Source: Streptomyces marokkonensis
Lineage (GTDB): Bacteria > Actinomycetota > Actinomycetes > Streptomycetales > Streptomycetaceae
DNA length: 64,000 nt
Assembly: GCF_008312835.1 (NCBI RefSeq)
Contig: NZ_VSKS01000005.1
Location: 124,001-188,000 of the forward strand
Reading direction: 5' to 3'
Part shown: positions 51,817 to 61,299 of the stretch, piece after piece
How positions within the stretch are numbered: the stretch's first letter is position 1
How the letters are laid out: each line of letters opens with the position of its first letter
The notes under the pieces: model-generated
What the model was told of the DNA's origin: nothing
What the model saw: the letters and a program-made list of their open reading frames with translations, nothing else
Database searches by the model: none
Program-made: the position numbers and the translations under genes

Positions 51817-53331
51817 ATGACCTTCACCGACACCCCGCACGCACCACAGCCCGTCGCGGGCGACCGTCGCCGCTGGTTCGCGCTGGCGATCGTGATGACC
51901 GCGGCCTTCATGGACCTCGTCGACGTCACGATCGTCAACATCGCGATCCCGTCGATCCAGCGCGACGAGGGCGCCACCTTCAGCCAGATCCAGTGGATCA
52001 CCGCGGGTTACGCGCTGGCCTTCGCCGCCGGGCTCGTCACCGGCGGCCGGCTCGGCGACATCCACGGCCGCAAGCGGATCTTCCTCGTCGGCATCGGCGG
52101 CTTCACCCTCGCCTCCGCGCTGTGCGGGCTCGCCGTCACCCCGGAGATGCTGGTCGCCTCCCGGATCCTGCAGGGCGCCATGGCGGCACTGATGGTGCCG
52201 CAGGTGCTGTCGATCGTGCACGCGACCTTCCCGGCCCACGAGCGCGGCAAGGTGTTCGGGCTGTTCGGCGCGATCGTCGGCCTGGGCGCGGTGTCCGGTC
52301 CGCTGCTCGGCGCGCTGCTGACCGAGTGGAACCTGTTCGGTCTCGGGTGGCGGCCGATCTTCCTGATCAACCTCCCCGTCGGCATAGCGGGCCTGGTCCT
52401 CGGCAGCCGTTTCATCACGGAGTCGAAGGCGCCGCGCGCCCTGAAGCTGGACCTGCCGGGCGTCGCTCTGGTGACGCTGGCGCTGCTGATGCTGCTCTAC
52501 CCGCTCACCCGCGGCCGTGAGCTGGGCTGGCCGCTGTGGGGGCACCTGTCGATGGCGGGCGCGCTGGTGGTCTTCGGCGCGCTGGTGGCGTACGAGCGGG
52601 TCAAGAGCGCGCGGGACGGTTCCCCGCTGATCGAACTGTCGCTGTTCCGGGTGAAGAGCTTCGCGGCGGGCATCGCGGTGCAGACGGTGTTCGGTATCGG
52701 TCTCGGCGTGTTCTTCCTGGTCTGGACGCTGTACATGCAGGTCGGCCTCGGCTGGAGCGCGCTGCGGGCCGGGCTGACCGGCATACCGTTCTCCGTCGCC
52801 GTCTCCGTGGCGGCCGGGATGTCGGTGCAGCTGCTGGTTCCGCGCTACGGGCGCAAGGTGCTCCAGGCCGGTGCCCTGGTGATGGCGGCCGGTGTGCTGA
52901 TCTACCTGTGGGAGGCCGGGCGGTACGGCCAGTCCATCGCCTCCTGGCAGATGGCGCTCCCGCTGGTGGTCATGGGCGCCGGCATGGGGCTGATCGTGGC
53001 TCCGCTGACGGACGCGGTGCTGTCGGAGGTGCCGCGTGAGCACGCCGGGTCGGCGTCGGGGCTGATCAACACCGTGCAGCAGATGGGCAACGCGCTGGGT
53101 CTCGGCCTGGTGTCGGTGGTGTTCTTCGGCGTGATCGACGAGCGGCTCGCCCCGGCCGAGGTGGGGCCGGCCTTCACGGACGGTTTCCAGCACGCGCTGG
53201 GCTGGGTGGCCGCGGTGATGGGTGTGATCTTCCTGCTGATGTTCGCCCTGCCCAAGCGCCCCGCCCAGCACGTGGAGGGCGCCGAGGACGCCCCGGCGGC
53301 GGTGGCGAAGCAGCCGGAGCTCGTGTCCTGA
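51817..53331 (+). CDS. DHA2 MFS drug transporter
   Basis: 504 aa, 14 TM. AFMDLVDVTIVNIAIPSIQR and motif A GRLGDIHGRKRIF are DHA2 features. Under probable control of the divergent WYL regulator. Ends before a 16-bp terminator. Confidence 0.9.
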   Translation: MTFTDTPHAPQPVAGDRRRWFALAIVMTAAFMDLVDVTIVNIAIPSIQRDEGATFSQIQWITAGYALAFAAGLVTGGRLGDIHGRKRIFLVGIGGFTLASALCGLAVTPEMLVASRILQGAMAALMVPQVLSIVHATFPAHERGKVFGLFGAIVGLGAVSGPLLGALLTEWNLFGLGWRPIFLINLPVGIAGLVLGSRFITESKAPRALKLDLPGVALVTLALLMLLYPLTRGRELGWPLWGHLSMAGALVVFGALVAYERVKSARDGSPLIELSLFRVKSFAAGIAVQTVFGIGLGVFFLVWTLYMQVGLGWSALRAGLTGIPFSVAVSVAAGMSVQLLVPRYGRKVLQAGALVMAAGVLIYLWEAGRYGQSIASWQMALPLVVMGAGMGLIVAPLTDAVLSEVPREHAGSASGLINTVQQMGNALGLGLVSVVFFGVIDERLAPAEVGPAFTDGFQHALGWVAAVMGVIFLLMFALPKRPAQHVEGAEDAPAAVAKQPELVS

Positions 53332-53365
53332 GCGGACGCCTCCGGCGGACCGGACGAGGAACGGG

Positions 53366-53400
53366 GGAGGGCCCGGCACCCAGGGGGTGCCGGGCCCTCC
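53366..53400 (+). terminator. Strong terminator between MFS and fru operon
   Basis: Perfect 16-bp stem (53366-53381 with 53385-53400, GGAGGGCCCGGCACCC arm) and a 3-nt loop. Confidence 0.88.
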
Positions 53401-53418
53401 CCCGTGCACGGACCCGAA

Positions 53419-53470
53419 GAACAGACACAAACAGAAGTCCGTTCACGCCCGATCGTGCCCGTCTCTGTTT
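53419..53470. promoter_or_regulatory. FruR operator cluster
   Basis: GAACAGA (53419-53425) and AAACAGA (53429-53435) are direct copies 10 bp apart; an inverted copy TCTGTTT is at 53464-53470. DeoR-type sugar regulators bind such repeats; this lies 85-135 bp upstream of fruR. Confidence 0.55.
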
Positions 53471-53554
53471 ACTTTCCCGACATCTCGTCGTACTCTCCGA
53501 GCTGAACCACACGTTCGGGCACGAAGAGACGAACGGACCGGGAGGCAGGCGGAC

Positions 53555-54316
53555 ATGTACGCACCGGAACGCCAGCAGGAGATCCTCCGGCTCGCCCGCG
53601 ACGGCGGCCGGGTGGACGTGGTCTCGCTGGCCGAGGAGTTCCAGGTCACCGCCGAGACCATCCGCCGGGACCTGAAGGCCCTCGACCGCGCCGGACTGGT
53701 CCGCAGGGTGCACGGCGGGGCCATCCCCGCCGGACGCCTCGACTTCGAACCGGACCTCGCCGAGCGGGAGACCACCGCGGCCGGCGAGAAGGACCGCATC
53801 GCCCGGGCCGCCCTCGCGGAGCTCCCGGGCGACGGCACCCTGATCGTCGACGCCGGTTCGACGGCCGCGCTGCTGGCCGGCGCCCTGCCGGTGGACGCCT
53901 CCCTCACCGTCGTCACCCACAGCCTGCCCATCGCGGCCCGCCTCGCCGACCACCCCGGCATTCAGCTGCACCTGGTCGGAGGGCGCGTACGGCACCGTAC
54001 GCGCGCCGCCGTGGACGCCTGGGCGCTGCGCGCGTACGCCGAGATCCGCGCGGACGTCCTGTTCGTGGCCGCGAACGGGTTCTCCGCCGAGCACGGACTG
54101 ACCACCCCCGACCTCGCCGAGGCCGCCGTGAAACGGGCGGCCATGGCCGCCGCCCGCCGCGTGGTCCTGCTCGCCGACTCCTCCAAGCACGGCCAGGAGC
54201 ACTTCGCCCGCTTCGGCGACCTGAGCGACGTGGACCTGCTGATCACCGACACCGGGCTGAGCCCCCAGGACGCCGCCGCCATCGAGCGCGGCGGCACGGA
54301 AGTAGTACGCGCATGA
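53555..54316 (+). CDS. fruR: DeoR/GlpR-type repressor of the fructose operon
   Basis: 253 aa. MYAPERQQEILRLARDGGRV and AEEFQVTAETIRRDLKALDR are the DeoR HTH; the C-terminal phosphosugar-sensing domain has VDAGSTAALLAGAL and FVAANGFSAEHGLTTPDLAE. It most likely releases the operon on binding fructose-1-phosphate. GGAGG upstream of the ATG. Stop overlaps the fruK start (ATGA). Confidence 0.92.
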   Translation: MYAPERQQEILRLARDGGRVDVVSLAEEFQVTAETIRRDLKALDRAGLVRRVHGGAIPAGRLDFEPDLAERETTAAGEKDRIARAALAELPGDGTLIVDAGSTAALLAGALPVDASLTVVTHSLPIAARLADHPGIQLHLVGGRVRHRTRAAVDAWALRAYAEIRADVLFVAANGFSAEHGLTTPDLAEAAVKRAAMAAARRVVLLADSSKHGQEHFARFGDLSDVDLLITDTGLSPQDAAAIERGGTEVVRA

Positions 54317-55260
54317 TCCTCACCGTCACCCCCAACCCGTCCCTGGACCGCACCTACGAGGTCCCCTCGCTGGACCGCGGTGAGGTCGTCCGGGCCACCG
54401 GCGAACGCGTGGACCCCGGTGGCAAGGGGGTCAACGTCTCGCGCGCCGTCGCCGCGGCCGGCCGGCGCACGGTGGCCGTACTGCCCCTGGGCGGCGCGCC
54501 CGGCGCCCTGGTCGCCGACCTGCTCCACGCGCAGGGCATCGAGGTCGCCCCGGTCCCGGTCGCCGGAGCCACCCGCTCCAACATCGCGCTCGCCGAGGCC
54601 GACGGCGTACTGACGAAGATCAACGCGCCCGGCCCGGAGCTGACGGCGGCCGAGCGGGAACTGCTGCTGGACACCGTGCGCCAGCAGGCGCCGGACGCCG
54701 ACTGGATCGCCTGCTGCGGCAGCCTGCCGCGCGGACTCGCCCCCTCCTGGTACGCCGAACTGGTCGCCCGGGTGCACGCCGCCGGACTGCGCATCGCCCT
54801 GGACACCTCAGGACCGGCGCTGGTCGCGGCCCTGCGCGAGCGGCCCGACGTGGTGAAGCCGAACGCGGCGGAACTCGCCGAGGCCGTGGGACGCCCGCTG
54901 ACCACCGTGGGCGACGCGGTGAAGGCCGCCGAGGACCTGCGCGCGGCGGGTGCCCGGGCCGTCCTCGCGAGCCTGGGCGCCGACGGGCAGCTGCTCGTCG
55001 ACGACGACGGCGCCTGGTTCGGCACCGCCCCTGTGGACGCCGTCCGCAGCAACGTGGGCGCGGGCGACGCCTCGCTCGCCGGGTTCCTCGTCGCCGGCGG
55101 GCGCGGACCCGGGGCGCTCGCCTCCGCCGTCGCCCACGGAGCGGCGGCCGTCCGGCTGCCCGGCAGCGTGATGCCGGCGCCGGGCGACCTGGCCCCGGCC
55201 GCGGTGACCGTCACGGCCGAGGTCCCCGTCGACCGGGTCCTGAGCGAGCCGGCGTCATGA
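54313..55260 (+). CDS. fruK: 1-Phosphofructokinase
   Basis: 315 aa, PfkB family. MILTVTPNPSLDRTYEV, the GGKGVNVSRA signature 1, DTSGPALVAAL, and NVGAGDASLAGFLVAGG with the catalytic Asp. Converts fructose-1-phosphate to fructose-1,6-bisphosphate with ATP. Translationally coupled to fruR. Confidence 0.95.
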   Translation: MILTVTPNPSLDRTYEVPSLDRGEVVRATGERVDPGGKGVNVSRAVAAAGRRTVAVLPLGGAPGALVADLLHAQGIEVAPVPVAGATRSNIALAEADGVLTKINAPGPELTAAERELLLDTVRQQAPDADWIACCGSLPRGLAPSWYAELVARVHAAGLRIALDTSGPALVAALRERPDVVKPNAAELAEAVGRPLTTVGDAVKAAEDLRAAGARAVLASLGADGQLLVDDDGAWFGTAPVDAVRSNVGAGDASLAGFLVAGGRGPGALASAVAHGAAAVRLPGSVMPAPGDLAPAAVTVTAEVPVDRVLSEPAS

Positions 55261-55333
55261 CCCACCCCCTCACCCCCGTCCCCTCCCCCGCCCACCCGGC
55301 AGTACGGGCGATACGCGTGCGAAGGAGCCCGCG

Positions 55334-57370
55334 ATGAGCGACATGATCACCGCGGACCTGGTCGATCTCGACCTGTCCGCGAACACCAAGGACGCGGCGG
55401 CACGCGCCCTCGCCGAACGCATGGTGGCGAAGGGCCGGGTGACCGACCTGGAGGGCTTCCTCGCCGACGTCGCCGCCCGCGAGGCACAGATGCCGACCGG
55501 CCTCGACGGCGGCATCGGCATCCCGCACTGCCGTAGTGAGCATGTCACCGAGCCGACGCTGGCCTTCGGGCGCAGCGCCGCCGGGATCGACTTCGGGGCG
55601 GCGGACGGGCCCGCCGACCTGATCTTCCTGATCGCCGCGCCGGCCGGCGCCGACGACGCCCATCTGACGATCCTGTCGTCGCTGGCCCGGCAGCTGATGA
55701 ACACCGGGTTCACCGACGCCCTCCGGTCGGTGGACGACGCGGCGGCAGCGGCGGCGCTCATCCGGGGCGACGAGCCCCCGGGCGGCGGCCCCGAGGACTC
55801 CGTGGCGGCGCCGGCGGCGGCCTCCGCCGGCGCCGCCACGGGCAGCACCGTCCCCGGGCGGGACCGCCCGTTCCGGGTCGTCGCCGTCACCTCCTGCCCC
55901 ACCGGTATCGCCCACACCTACATGGCGGCCGAGTCGCTGGAGAACGCCGGCCGGGAGGCGGGCGTCGAGATCGTCGTCGAGACCCAGGGCTCGGCGGGCT
56001 TCACCCGGCTCGACCCGGCGGTGATCGCGGCGGCGGACGGCGTGATCCTCGCCCACGACGTCCCCGTACGGGAGAAGAACCGCTTCGCCGGCAAGCCCAC
56101 CGTCGACACCGGCGTCAAGGCGGCCATCAACCGGCCCGCCGAGCTGATCACCGAGGTGAGAGGCAAGGCGGAGCGCGGCGAGGTCAGCGCGGGGTCCGCC
56201 GCGTCCGGCGGCACGCCCGTCGAGCGCGCGGGCGACGGCGGCGAGGGCTACGGCACCAGGCTGCGCACATGGCTGATGTCCGGGGTCAGCTACATGGTGC
56301 CGTTCGTCGCGGCGGGCGGTCTGCTCATCGCCCTCGGCTTCGCGATCGGCGGATACGAGATCAACAAGGCGCCGTCGGTGATGGACCACTTCGTGTGGAC
56401 CCAGGCCGACAGCTGGGGCGCCCTGCTCTTCCAGATCGGCGGCGTGGCCTTCGGCTTCCTGGTCCCCGTCCTGGCCGGCTACATCGCCTACGGCATGGCC
56501 GACCGGCCCGGGCTGGTGCCCGGCTTCGTGGGCGGCGCGATCTCGCTCACCGTCAACGCCGGATTCCTCGGCGGTCTCGCGGCCGGCCTGATCGCCGGTG
56601 GCGTGGTGATCGCGATCCAGAAGGCGCCCGTCCCGGCGGCACTGCGCGGCATCACGCCGGTGGTGGTGATCCCGCTGATCTCCGCGGCGGTCGTCGGGTT
56701 CCTGATGTTCGTCGTCATCGGCAAGCCCATCGCCGAGGCGCAGAAGGGCATGACGGACTGGCTGAACGGCCTCTCCGGCACCAACGCCGTCCTGCTCGGC
56801 GCCCTGCTCGGCCTGATGATGTGCTTCGACCTCGGCGGCCCCGTCAACAAGGTCGCCTACACCTTCGCCACCGCCGGGATCGCCGTCGCGAGCCCCAGCG
56901 ACTCCGCGATGAAGATCATGGCCGCGGTGATGGCCGCGGGCATGGTGCCGCCGCTGGCCATGGCCCTGGCCACCACCGCGCGCGGCAGGCTCTTCAACCG
57001 GACCGAACGCGAGAACGGCAAGGCCGCCTGGGTGCTCGGCGCCTCCTTCATCTCCGAGGGCGCGATCCCCTTCGCGGCGGCCGACCCGCTGCGCGTCATC
57101 CCCGCCTCGATGGCGGGCGGCGCGGTCACCGGTGCCCTGTCGATGGCCTTCGGCGCCACCCTGCGGGCCCCGCACGGCGGCATCTTCGTGGTCCCGCTGA
57201 TCGGCAACCCGCTCCTCTACCTGGTCGCCGTCGCCGCGGGCGTCTGTGTCACGGCGGCCCTGGTGATCGTCCTCAAGGGCCTGCGCGGGCCGGTGCCGGG
57301 AGCCTCCGGCGCACCCCACGGCGAGGGCGCGGCCCCGGCGGCGCGGGCCAAGGAGGCGGTGGCCGCGTAG
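55334..57370 (+). CDS. fruA: Fructose-specific PTS enzyme IIABC
   Basis: 678 aa. Domain order A-B-C: IIA with phospho-His65 (GIGIPHCRSEH), IIB with phospho-Cys188 (VTSCPTGIAHTYMAAE), then an 8-10 TM IIC (MSGVSYMVPFVAAGGLLIAL...). Imports fructose as fructose-1-phosphate, which FruK then uses. GAAGGAG before the ATG; a 73-nt gap from fruK. Confidence 0.95.
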   Translation: MSDMITADLVDLDLSANTKDAAARALAERMVAKGRVTDLEGFLADVAAREAQMPTGLDGGIGIPHCRSEHVTEPTLAFGRSAAGIDFGAADGPADLIFLIAAPAGADDAHLTILSSLARQLMNTGFTDALRSVDDAAAAAALIRGDEPPGGGPEDSVAAPAAASAGAATGSTVPGRDRPFRVVAVTSCPTGIAHTYMAAESLENAGREAGVEIVVETQGSAGFTRLDPAVIAAADGVILAHDVPVREKNRFAGKPTVDTGVKAAINRPAELITEVRGKAERGEVSAGSAASGGTPVERAGDGGEGYGTRLRTWLMSGVSYMVPFVAAGGLLIALGFAIGGYEINKAPSVMDHFVWTQADSWGALLFQIGGVAFGFLVPVLAGYIAYGMADRPGLVPGFVGGAISLTVNAGFLGGLAAGLIAGGVVIAIQKAPVPAALRGITPVVVIPLISAAVVGFLMFVVIGKPIAEAQKGMTDWLNGLSGTNAVLLGALLGLMMCFDLGGPVNKVAYTFATAGIAVASPSDSAMKIMAAVMAAGMVPPLAMALATTARGRLFNRTERENGKAAWVLGASFISEGAIPFAAADPLRVIPASMAGGAVTGALSMAFGATLRAPHGGIFVVPLIGNPLLYLVAVAAGVCVTAALVIVLKGLRGPVPGASGAPHGEGAAPAARAKEAVAA

Positions 57371-57441
57371 TCCGACGGTGATGCGTCCGTTTGGGTAGGT
57401 GTGCGCGGTTCATGCCTACTGCGATATAGATCACGATCATT

Positions 57442-57469
57442 ACGGTCCGGGTCCAAAGTCCCGGACCGT
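57442..57469 (+). terminator. Terminator after fruA
   Basis: ACGGTCCGGG pairs with CCCGGACCGT across an 8-nt loop, 72 nt past the fruA stop. Confidence 0.75.
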
Positions 57470-57486
57470 GGTGTGTACTGGGGCGC

Positions 57487-57765
57487 ATGCCTGAGTACAC
57501 GACACTCTCGCGGACGACGGGCGCCACCGTCCTCACCCTGGTGGCCGTGGCCTGCGCGGCGGGTCTGGCCGATGTCCTGCGGCGTCGACGCGGGCGGACC
57601 CGCGCACGCGGCCCCCTCGAGGCCGGCCGACGCCACACGCCCCACGGCACCCCGACGATCCCGCGTCAGCGGCGGACGGGGCCCCACGCGGAGGCGGTAC
57701 GGCTCACCGACGCCGAGCGCGACGCCTTCGCCGTGCTGGTACGGCGCCTCAGTGGGGGAGGCTGA
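57487..57765 (+). CDS. Small single-TM protein
   Basis: 92 aa. MPEYTTLSRTTGATVLTLVA begins a TM helix (VLTLVAVACAAGLADVL), then a basic Pro/Arg-rich linker and a short helical tail LTDAERDAFAVLVRRL. Downstream of the fruA terminator and convergent with the DUF6227 gene. No family recognised. Confidence 0.5.
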   Translation: MPEYTTLSRTTGATVLTLVAVACAAGLADVLRRRRGRTRARGPLEAGRRHTPHGTPTIPRQRRTGPHAEAVRLTDAERDAFAVLVRRLSGGG

Positions 57766-57783
57766 GCCTCACCCCGGCCGACG

Positions 57784-58530
57784 TCAGGAGACCTGCGCCG
57801 CCCGGCGCTCCATGGCGTCCCGCGCCGCGTCCTCGCTGACGTACACCTCGCACATGTGCCGTCCGTCCGGCGTCACCGTGTGCTCCACCTCCCACAGGGA
57901 CAGCTCCGCGCCGTCACCGAGCAGGAACGCGTGCTCGTACAGGGAGAAGGACAGCCCCGCCCGTCCGGTGCGGGCCGGGCGGCCGAAGGCCTGCGTGATC
58001 CGGTGCCCGCACGCCGTGGTCAGCAGGGCGGCCGTCTCCGTGCCCGGCCGGTCGGTGTTCTCCGCCCGGCGCAGTAAACGGCGCGCGTGGTCCGGGGAGT
58101 CGTCCGGAACGTACACCTGCCGCAGCGCGGGAGCCGGAAGCAGCTGCACCGTCACCGGCAGCTCGAAGTCCTGGGCGTCCGCCGGCAACGGCAGCCGGGC
58201 GGTGGCCGTGCGCAGCTCCTCCTCGTCCACGTACACCTCGTGCTGGGGCTCGCTGCCCGGCGCGGTGTTGTGCACCAGCTCCCAGAGCGTGACCGCCGAA
58301 CCGTCGGCGAGCAGCCAGGTGTGCCGGTAGGTCTCCCGGTGCATACCCGCGCTGTGGTGCGCGGAGTGCAGTGAACCGTCGTGCACCAACGCGCAGTCCA
58401 GCCGCCGGATCGTCTCGTCCGGCAACTCGAAGGAGTTCAGGGCGCGGCCGAGGAGCCGCGCGAGGTGCTCCTCCGGAGACTCGGGCGAGTCGGGTGGTTC
58501 GTACGCTGCCGTCTCGTACGGAACGCTCAA
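57784..58530 (-). CDS. DUF6227 family protein
   Basis: 248 aa, two similar halves: ETYRHTWLLADGSAVTLWEL...QHEVYVDEEEL and YEHAFLLGDGAELSLWEVEH...MCEVYVSEDAA. The internal duplication is clear. Conserved across Streptomyces (DUF6227), function unknown. No TM or signal peptide. Confidence 0.75.
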   Translation of the reverse strand: MSVPYETAAYEPPDSPESPEEHLARLLGRALNSFELPDETIRRLDCALVHDGSLHSAHHSAGMHRETYRHTWLLADGSAVTLWELVHNTAPGSEPQHEVYVDEEELRTATARLPLPADAQDFELPVTVQLLPAPALRQVYVPDDSPDHARRLLRRAENTDRPGTETAALLTTACGHRITQAFGRPARTGRAGLSFSLYEHAFLLGDGAELSLWEVEHTVTPDGRHMCEVYVSEDAARDAMERRAAQVS

Positions 58531-58711
58531 GGTTTCTCCCGGCGTTGCTGCATGTCACCTTGTGGGTGCATACCGTAGCCCCTCGGTCGGACATCGTGTC
58601 CAGGAACCGAGAAAACGTATGGCCGGAAAACGGCCGGGCCGCGCGAGAAATTCCCACCCGGCTCCACGGGGCGCCAACTCTTCCTGCCGGGGCGCTGGTT
58701 GCGCTGCCTTT

Positions 58712-59740
58712 TCACCGCCGCCCGTACAGCTCTGCGTACGACGGCCACGCCCCGCCCGGACCGTCCACCGGCTCCGCGGCGCGCACCGCCCGCACGATCG
58801 CGCGGGTCACCGTGTCGGCGCCCGCCGCCAGGACCTCGTTGAGGGCGAGGGGGTCCGCGGCGTCGAGCGGCCGGGCGCCCGTGGCCAGGGTGAAGACGGT
58901 GTCGCCGTCGCTCAGCAGGTGCACCGGCCGGACGGCCCGCGCGATGCCGTCGTGTGCCGTGCCGGCCAGTTTCTGCGCCTGCGCCTTGGACAGTCCGGCG
59001 TCGGTGGCGACCACCGCGAGCGTCGTGTTCAGCGGGGGAGGGGCGTTCCGTTCGGCCACCTCCGCGAGCCGCCGCAGCGCGGCCCGGTGCACCTCCGGCT
59101 CCGGGTGGCGCACCCGGCCCTGGAAGAACTCCCCGTACAGCACCCCCGTTTCCGGGTCCACCGCCGACCCCACCGCGTTGGCCACCACCAGCGCGGCCAC
59201 CGTGATGCCCGAGTCCAGCACGGTGCTCGCCGTGCCCACCCCGCCCTTCACCTGCCCGAGCACGGCACCCGTGCCGGCGCCCACACAGCCCTGCGGCACC
59301 GGCGCGCCCGGCTCGCACGCCGCCGCGGCCTCGACCGCCGCACGACCCGTGGCCGCGTCCGGCCGGGCCCGGAAGTCGCCGCCCCGGCCCAGGTCGAAGA
59401 CACAGGCGGCCGGCACCACCGGCACCACGTGCGCGGGGTCGGGACCGACGCGCACCCCGCGCCCCCGCTCCTCCAGCCAGGCCATCACCCCGGACGCCGC
59501 GTCGAGTCCGTAGGCGCTGCCCCCGGTCAGCACGACCGCCTCGACCCGCTGCACCAGGTTGCGCGGATCGAGCGCGTCGGTCTCCTTGGTGCCGGGTCCG
59601 CCGCCGCGCACGTCCACCGCGGCCACGGCCCCGCCCTCGGGCGCGAGCACGACCGTGGTGCCGGTGAGCCAACCGTCGCCGGTACGCGTCGCATGCCCCA
59701 CGCGCACGCCGGCCACATCCGTCAGAGCGTCAGCTGTCAT
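58712..59740 (-). CDS. P1 family peptidase (DmpA/BapA-like aminopeptidase)
   Basis: 342 aa from the ATG at 59740. TDVAGVRVGHATRTGDGWLT is the family opening; GSAYGLDAASGVMAWLEERG and GAGTGAVLGQVKGGVGTAST are core P1 segments. These are N-terminal-nucleophile hydrolases that self-cleave at a Ser. A beta-aminopeptidase or D-amino-acid amidase activity is expected. Divergent from a 58-aa protein gene. Confidence 0.87.
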   Translation of the reverse strand: MTADALTDVAGVRVGHATRTGDGWLTGTTVVLAPEGGAVAAVDVRGGGPGTKETDALDPRNLVQRVEAVVLTGGSAYGLDAASGVMAWLEERGRGVRVGPDPAHVVPVVPAACVFDLGRGGDFRARPDAATGRAAVEAAAACEPGAPVPQGCVGAGTGAVLGQVKGGVGTASTVLDSGITVAALVVANAVGSAVDPETGVLYGEFFQGRVRHPEPEVHRAALRRLAEVAERNAPPPLNTTLAVVATDAGLSKAQAQKLAGTAHDGIARAVRPVHLLSDGDTVFTLATGARPLDAADPLALNEVLAAGADTVTRAIVRAVRAAEPVDGPGGAWPSYAELYGRR

Positions 59741-59783
59741 GTGGCCAGTCTTGCCCGGCCGGACTCGGCCGTACCCTGGGGTC

Positions 59784-59960
59784 ATGAGTACCGCCCCCGA
59801 CCCCTCGCCGCGCGATCAGAAGCCCGCGCTGGTCTTCGACGACCCGCTGGACCAGCGGTCCGCGGACGACACGGACCGCGGGTGGGGCGAGCGCCCGTCC
59901 GGGGACGGCGCCGCCGATCTCAAGCGCTTCCTCGACGAGAAGCCGCCCCACCACCTCTGA
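59784..59960 (+). CDS. Small acidic conserved protein
   Basis: 58 aa, MSTAPDPSPRDQKPALVFDD, ending LKRFLDEKPPHHL. Acidic and disordered looking; the C-terminal helix DLKRFLDEKPPH is the kind conserved among small actinobacterial proteins. The ATG is 44 nt from the divergent peptidase start. Function unknown. Confidence 0.55.
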   Translation: MSTAPDPSPRDQKPALVFDDPLDQRSADDTDRGWGERPSGDGAADLKRFLDEKPPHHL

Positions 59961-59973
59961 GCCGGCGAAGCGC

Positions 59974-60447
59974 CTAGCGCTCGCCCCGTCCTCCCGGGCC
60001 GCGCTGCGCCACGAGGGTGTCGCGGATCTCCTTGAGGACTTCCAGCTCGGTGATCTCGACGACCTCGCGCGCGCCCTCCTTCGCCTTGCGGCGGGCCTCC
60101 ACCCGGGCCAGGTACTTCGCCATGGGCAGCACCATCAGGAAGTAGACGACCGCCGCGGTGATCACGAACTGCAGCGTCGCGCCGAGGACCGAGCCCCACA
60201 GGATGCTGACGCCGGTCGCGGCGTCCCCGGTGCCCTCGCAGGGGCCCTTGAGGCAGGAGCTGTAGCTGTCCAGGTCCTTCGTGCCGAACGCACCCACCAG
60301 CGGATTGATGACGCCCTTCACGACGGAGTTGACGATGTTGGTGAAGGCGGCGCCGATGACGACCGCCACGGCCAGATCGACGACGTTGCCACGCATCAGG
60401 AAGGCCTTGAAGCCCTGCAGGACGCTCGTCTTCTCCTGGTCGCTCAC
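59974..60447 (-). CDS. mscL: Large-conductance mechanosensitive channel MscL
   Basis: 157 aa. GFKAFLMRGNVVDLAVAVVI is TM1 with the gating constriction, FVITAAVVYFLMVLPMAKYL is TM2, and the cytoplasmic helix EVLKEIRDTLVAQ ends the protein. A homopentameric safety valve on hypo-osmotic shock. The periplasmic loop holds two Cys (SSCLKGPCEG), unusual for MscL. Confidence 0.93.
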   Translation of the reverse strand: MSDQEKTSVLQGFKAFLMRGNVVDLAVAVVIGAAFTNIVNSVVKGVINPLVGAFGTKDLDSYSSCLKGPCEGTGDAATGVSILWGSVLGATLQFVITAAVVYFLMVLPMAKYLARVEARRKAKEGAREVVEITELEVLKEIRDTLVAQRGPGGRGER

Positions 60448-60585
60448 GTGGAGGCCTCATTTCTCGTGCGCCGGGTGCGGAGGAAAGCGCTCCGCAACCT
60501 ACGTCACACCCGTGCGGGCCTGTCCAGTCGCGGCGTCCGCCCCACGGGCCCGAGGGACGGCGGGCCGGGTCCGGGAGGGCGGCGC

Positions 60586-61185
60586 TCACCACAGCGTCAC
60601 CGCCAGCCGGGCCGTGGCGCTCGCGCCCGCCAGCCCGGCCGCGGTGGCGCGCGGCACCGCCAGCACGACCAGCGCCCCGCCGTCGCCCGCTCCGTCCGCC
60701 GGTTCCGGCACCTCGGTCACCCGTGCCCCGCGCGCGACCACACGCGCCTCGCCGCCGGACGCGGTCTCCTCGGCGGCGATCACGTCCACCCGGTCGCCCG
60801 GCCGCAGCAGCCGCACCGTCGCCGCGTCGGCGATCCGCACCGGCGCCGTCACCGTCGTCCCCGCGCGCCGCGGCCGTACGGGGCGGTCTCCCGGGGACGC
60901 CGGGGCGGCCCGGGCGGCAGGGGACCCGCCGGGATGCCCGCGCGACCGGTCGGCGTCTCGGGGGCCCGCCGCGACGAGCGCCGCCGCCGTGACCGCGAGA
61001 CCGGCCGCCACGGCCCGCCTCCGGTGCCGTACGAGCCGGCCCGCCAGGGGCAGACCGGCCCGCACCCGGACCGGAGCGAAGTGCGGCACCTCGCACGGGG
61101 GAGGGACGTCGGCCCCGGGCGGGCCGGGAACGGCGGGGGAGGGGGAGCACAGCGAGGAGGGACGACGGGACACGGAGACCACCAC
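60586..61185 (-). CDS. SAF-domain (CpaB/RcpC-like) protein
   Basis: 199 aa from GTG 61185. A TM helix (AVAAGLAVTAAALVAAGPRD) precedes a SAF-like segment (VTAPVRIADAATVRLLRPGD, RVDVIAAEE) and an RcpC-type tail. In Flp/Tad pilus systems CpaB is a periplasmic assembly factor; no tad genes are visible here, and Streptomyces often has it alone. Confidence 0.7.
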   Translation of the reverse strand: MVVSVSRRPSSLCSPSPAVPGPPGADVPPPCEVPHFAPVRVRAGLPLAGRLVRHRRRAVAAGLAVTAAALVAAGPRDADRSRGHPGGSPAARAAPASPGDRPVRPRRAGTTVTAPVRIADAATVRLLRPGDRVDVIAAEETASGGEARVVARGARVTEVPEPADGAGDGGALVVLAVPRATAAGLAGASATARLAVTLW

Positions 61186-61299
61186 CTGCGACGAGGGACC
61201 GGCTTGCGGCTCCCACGATGAGGCCCCCGGCCCCGGCCCGCCGGGCCCTGTGGACGCCTCACGGCCCTGTGGAGAACCCGCCCACCCGAACGGGGCGCT

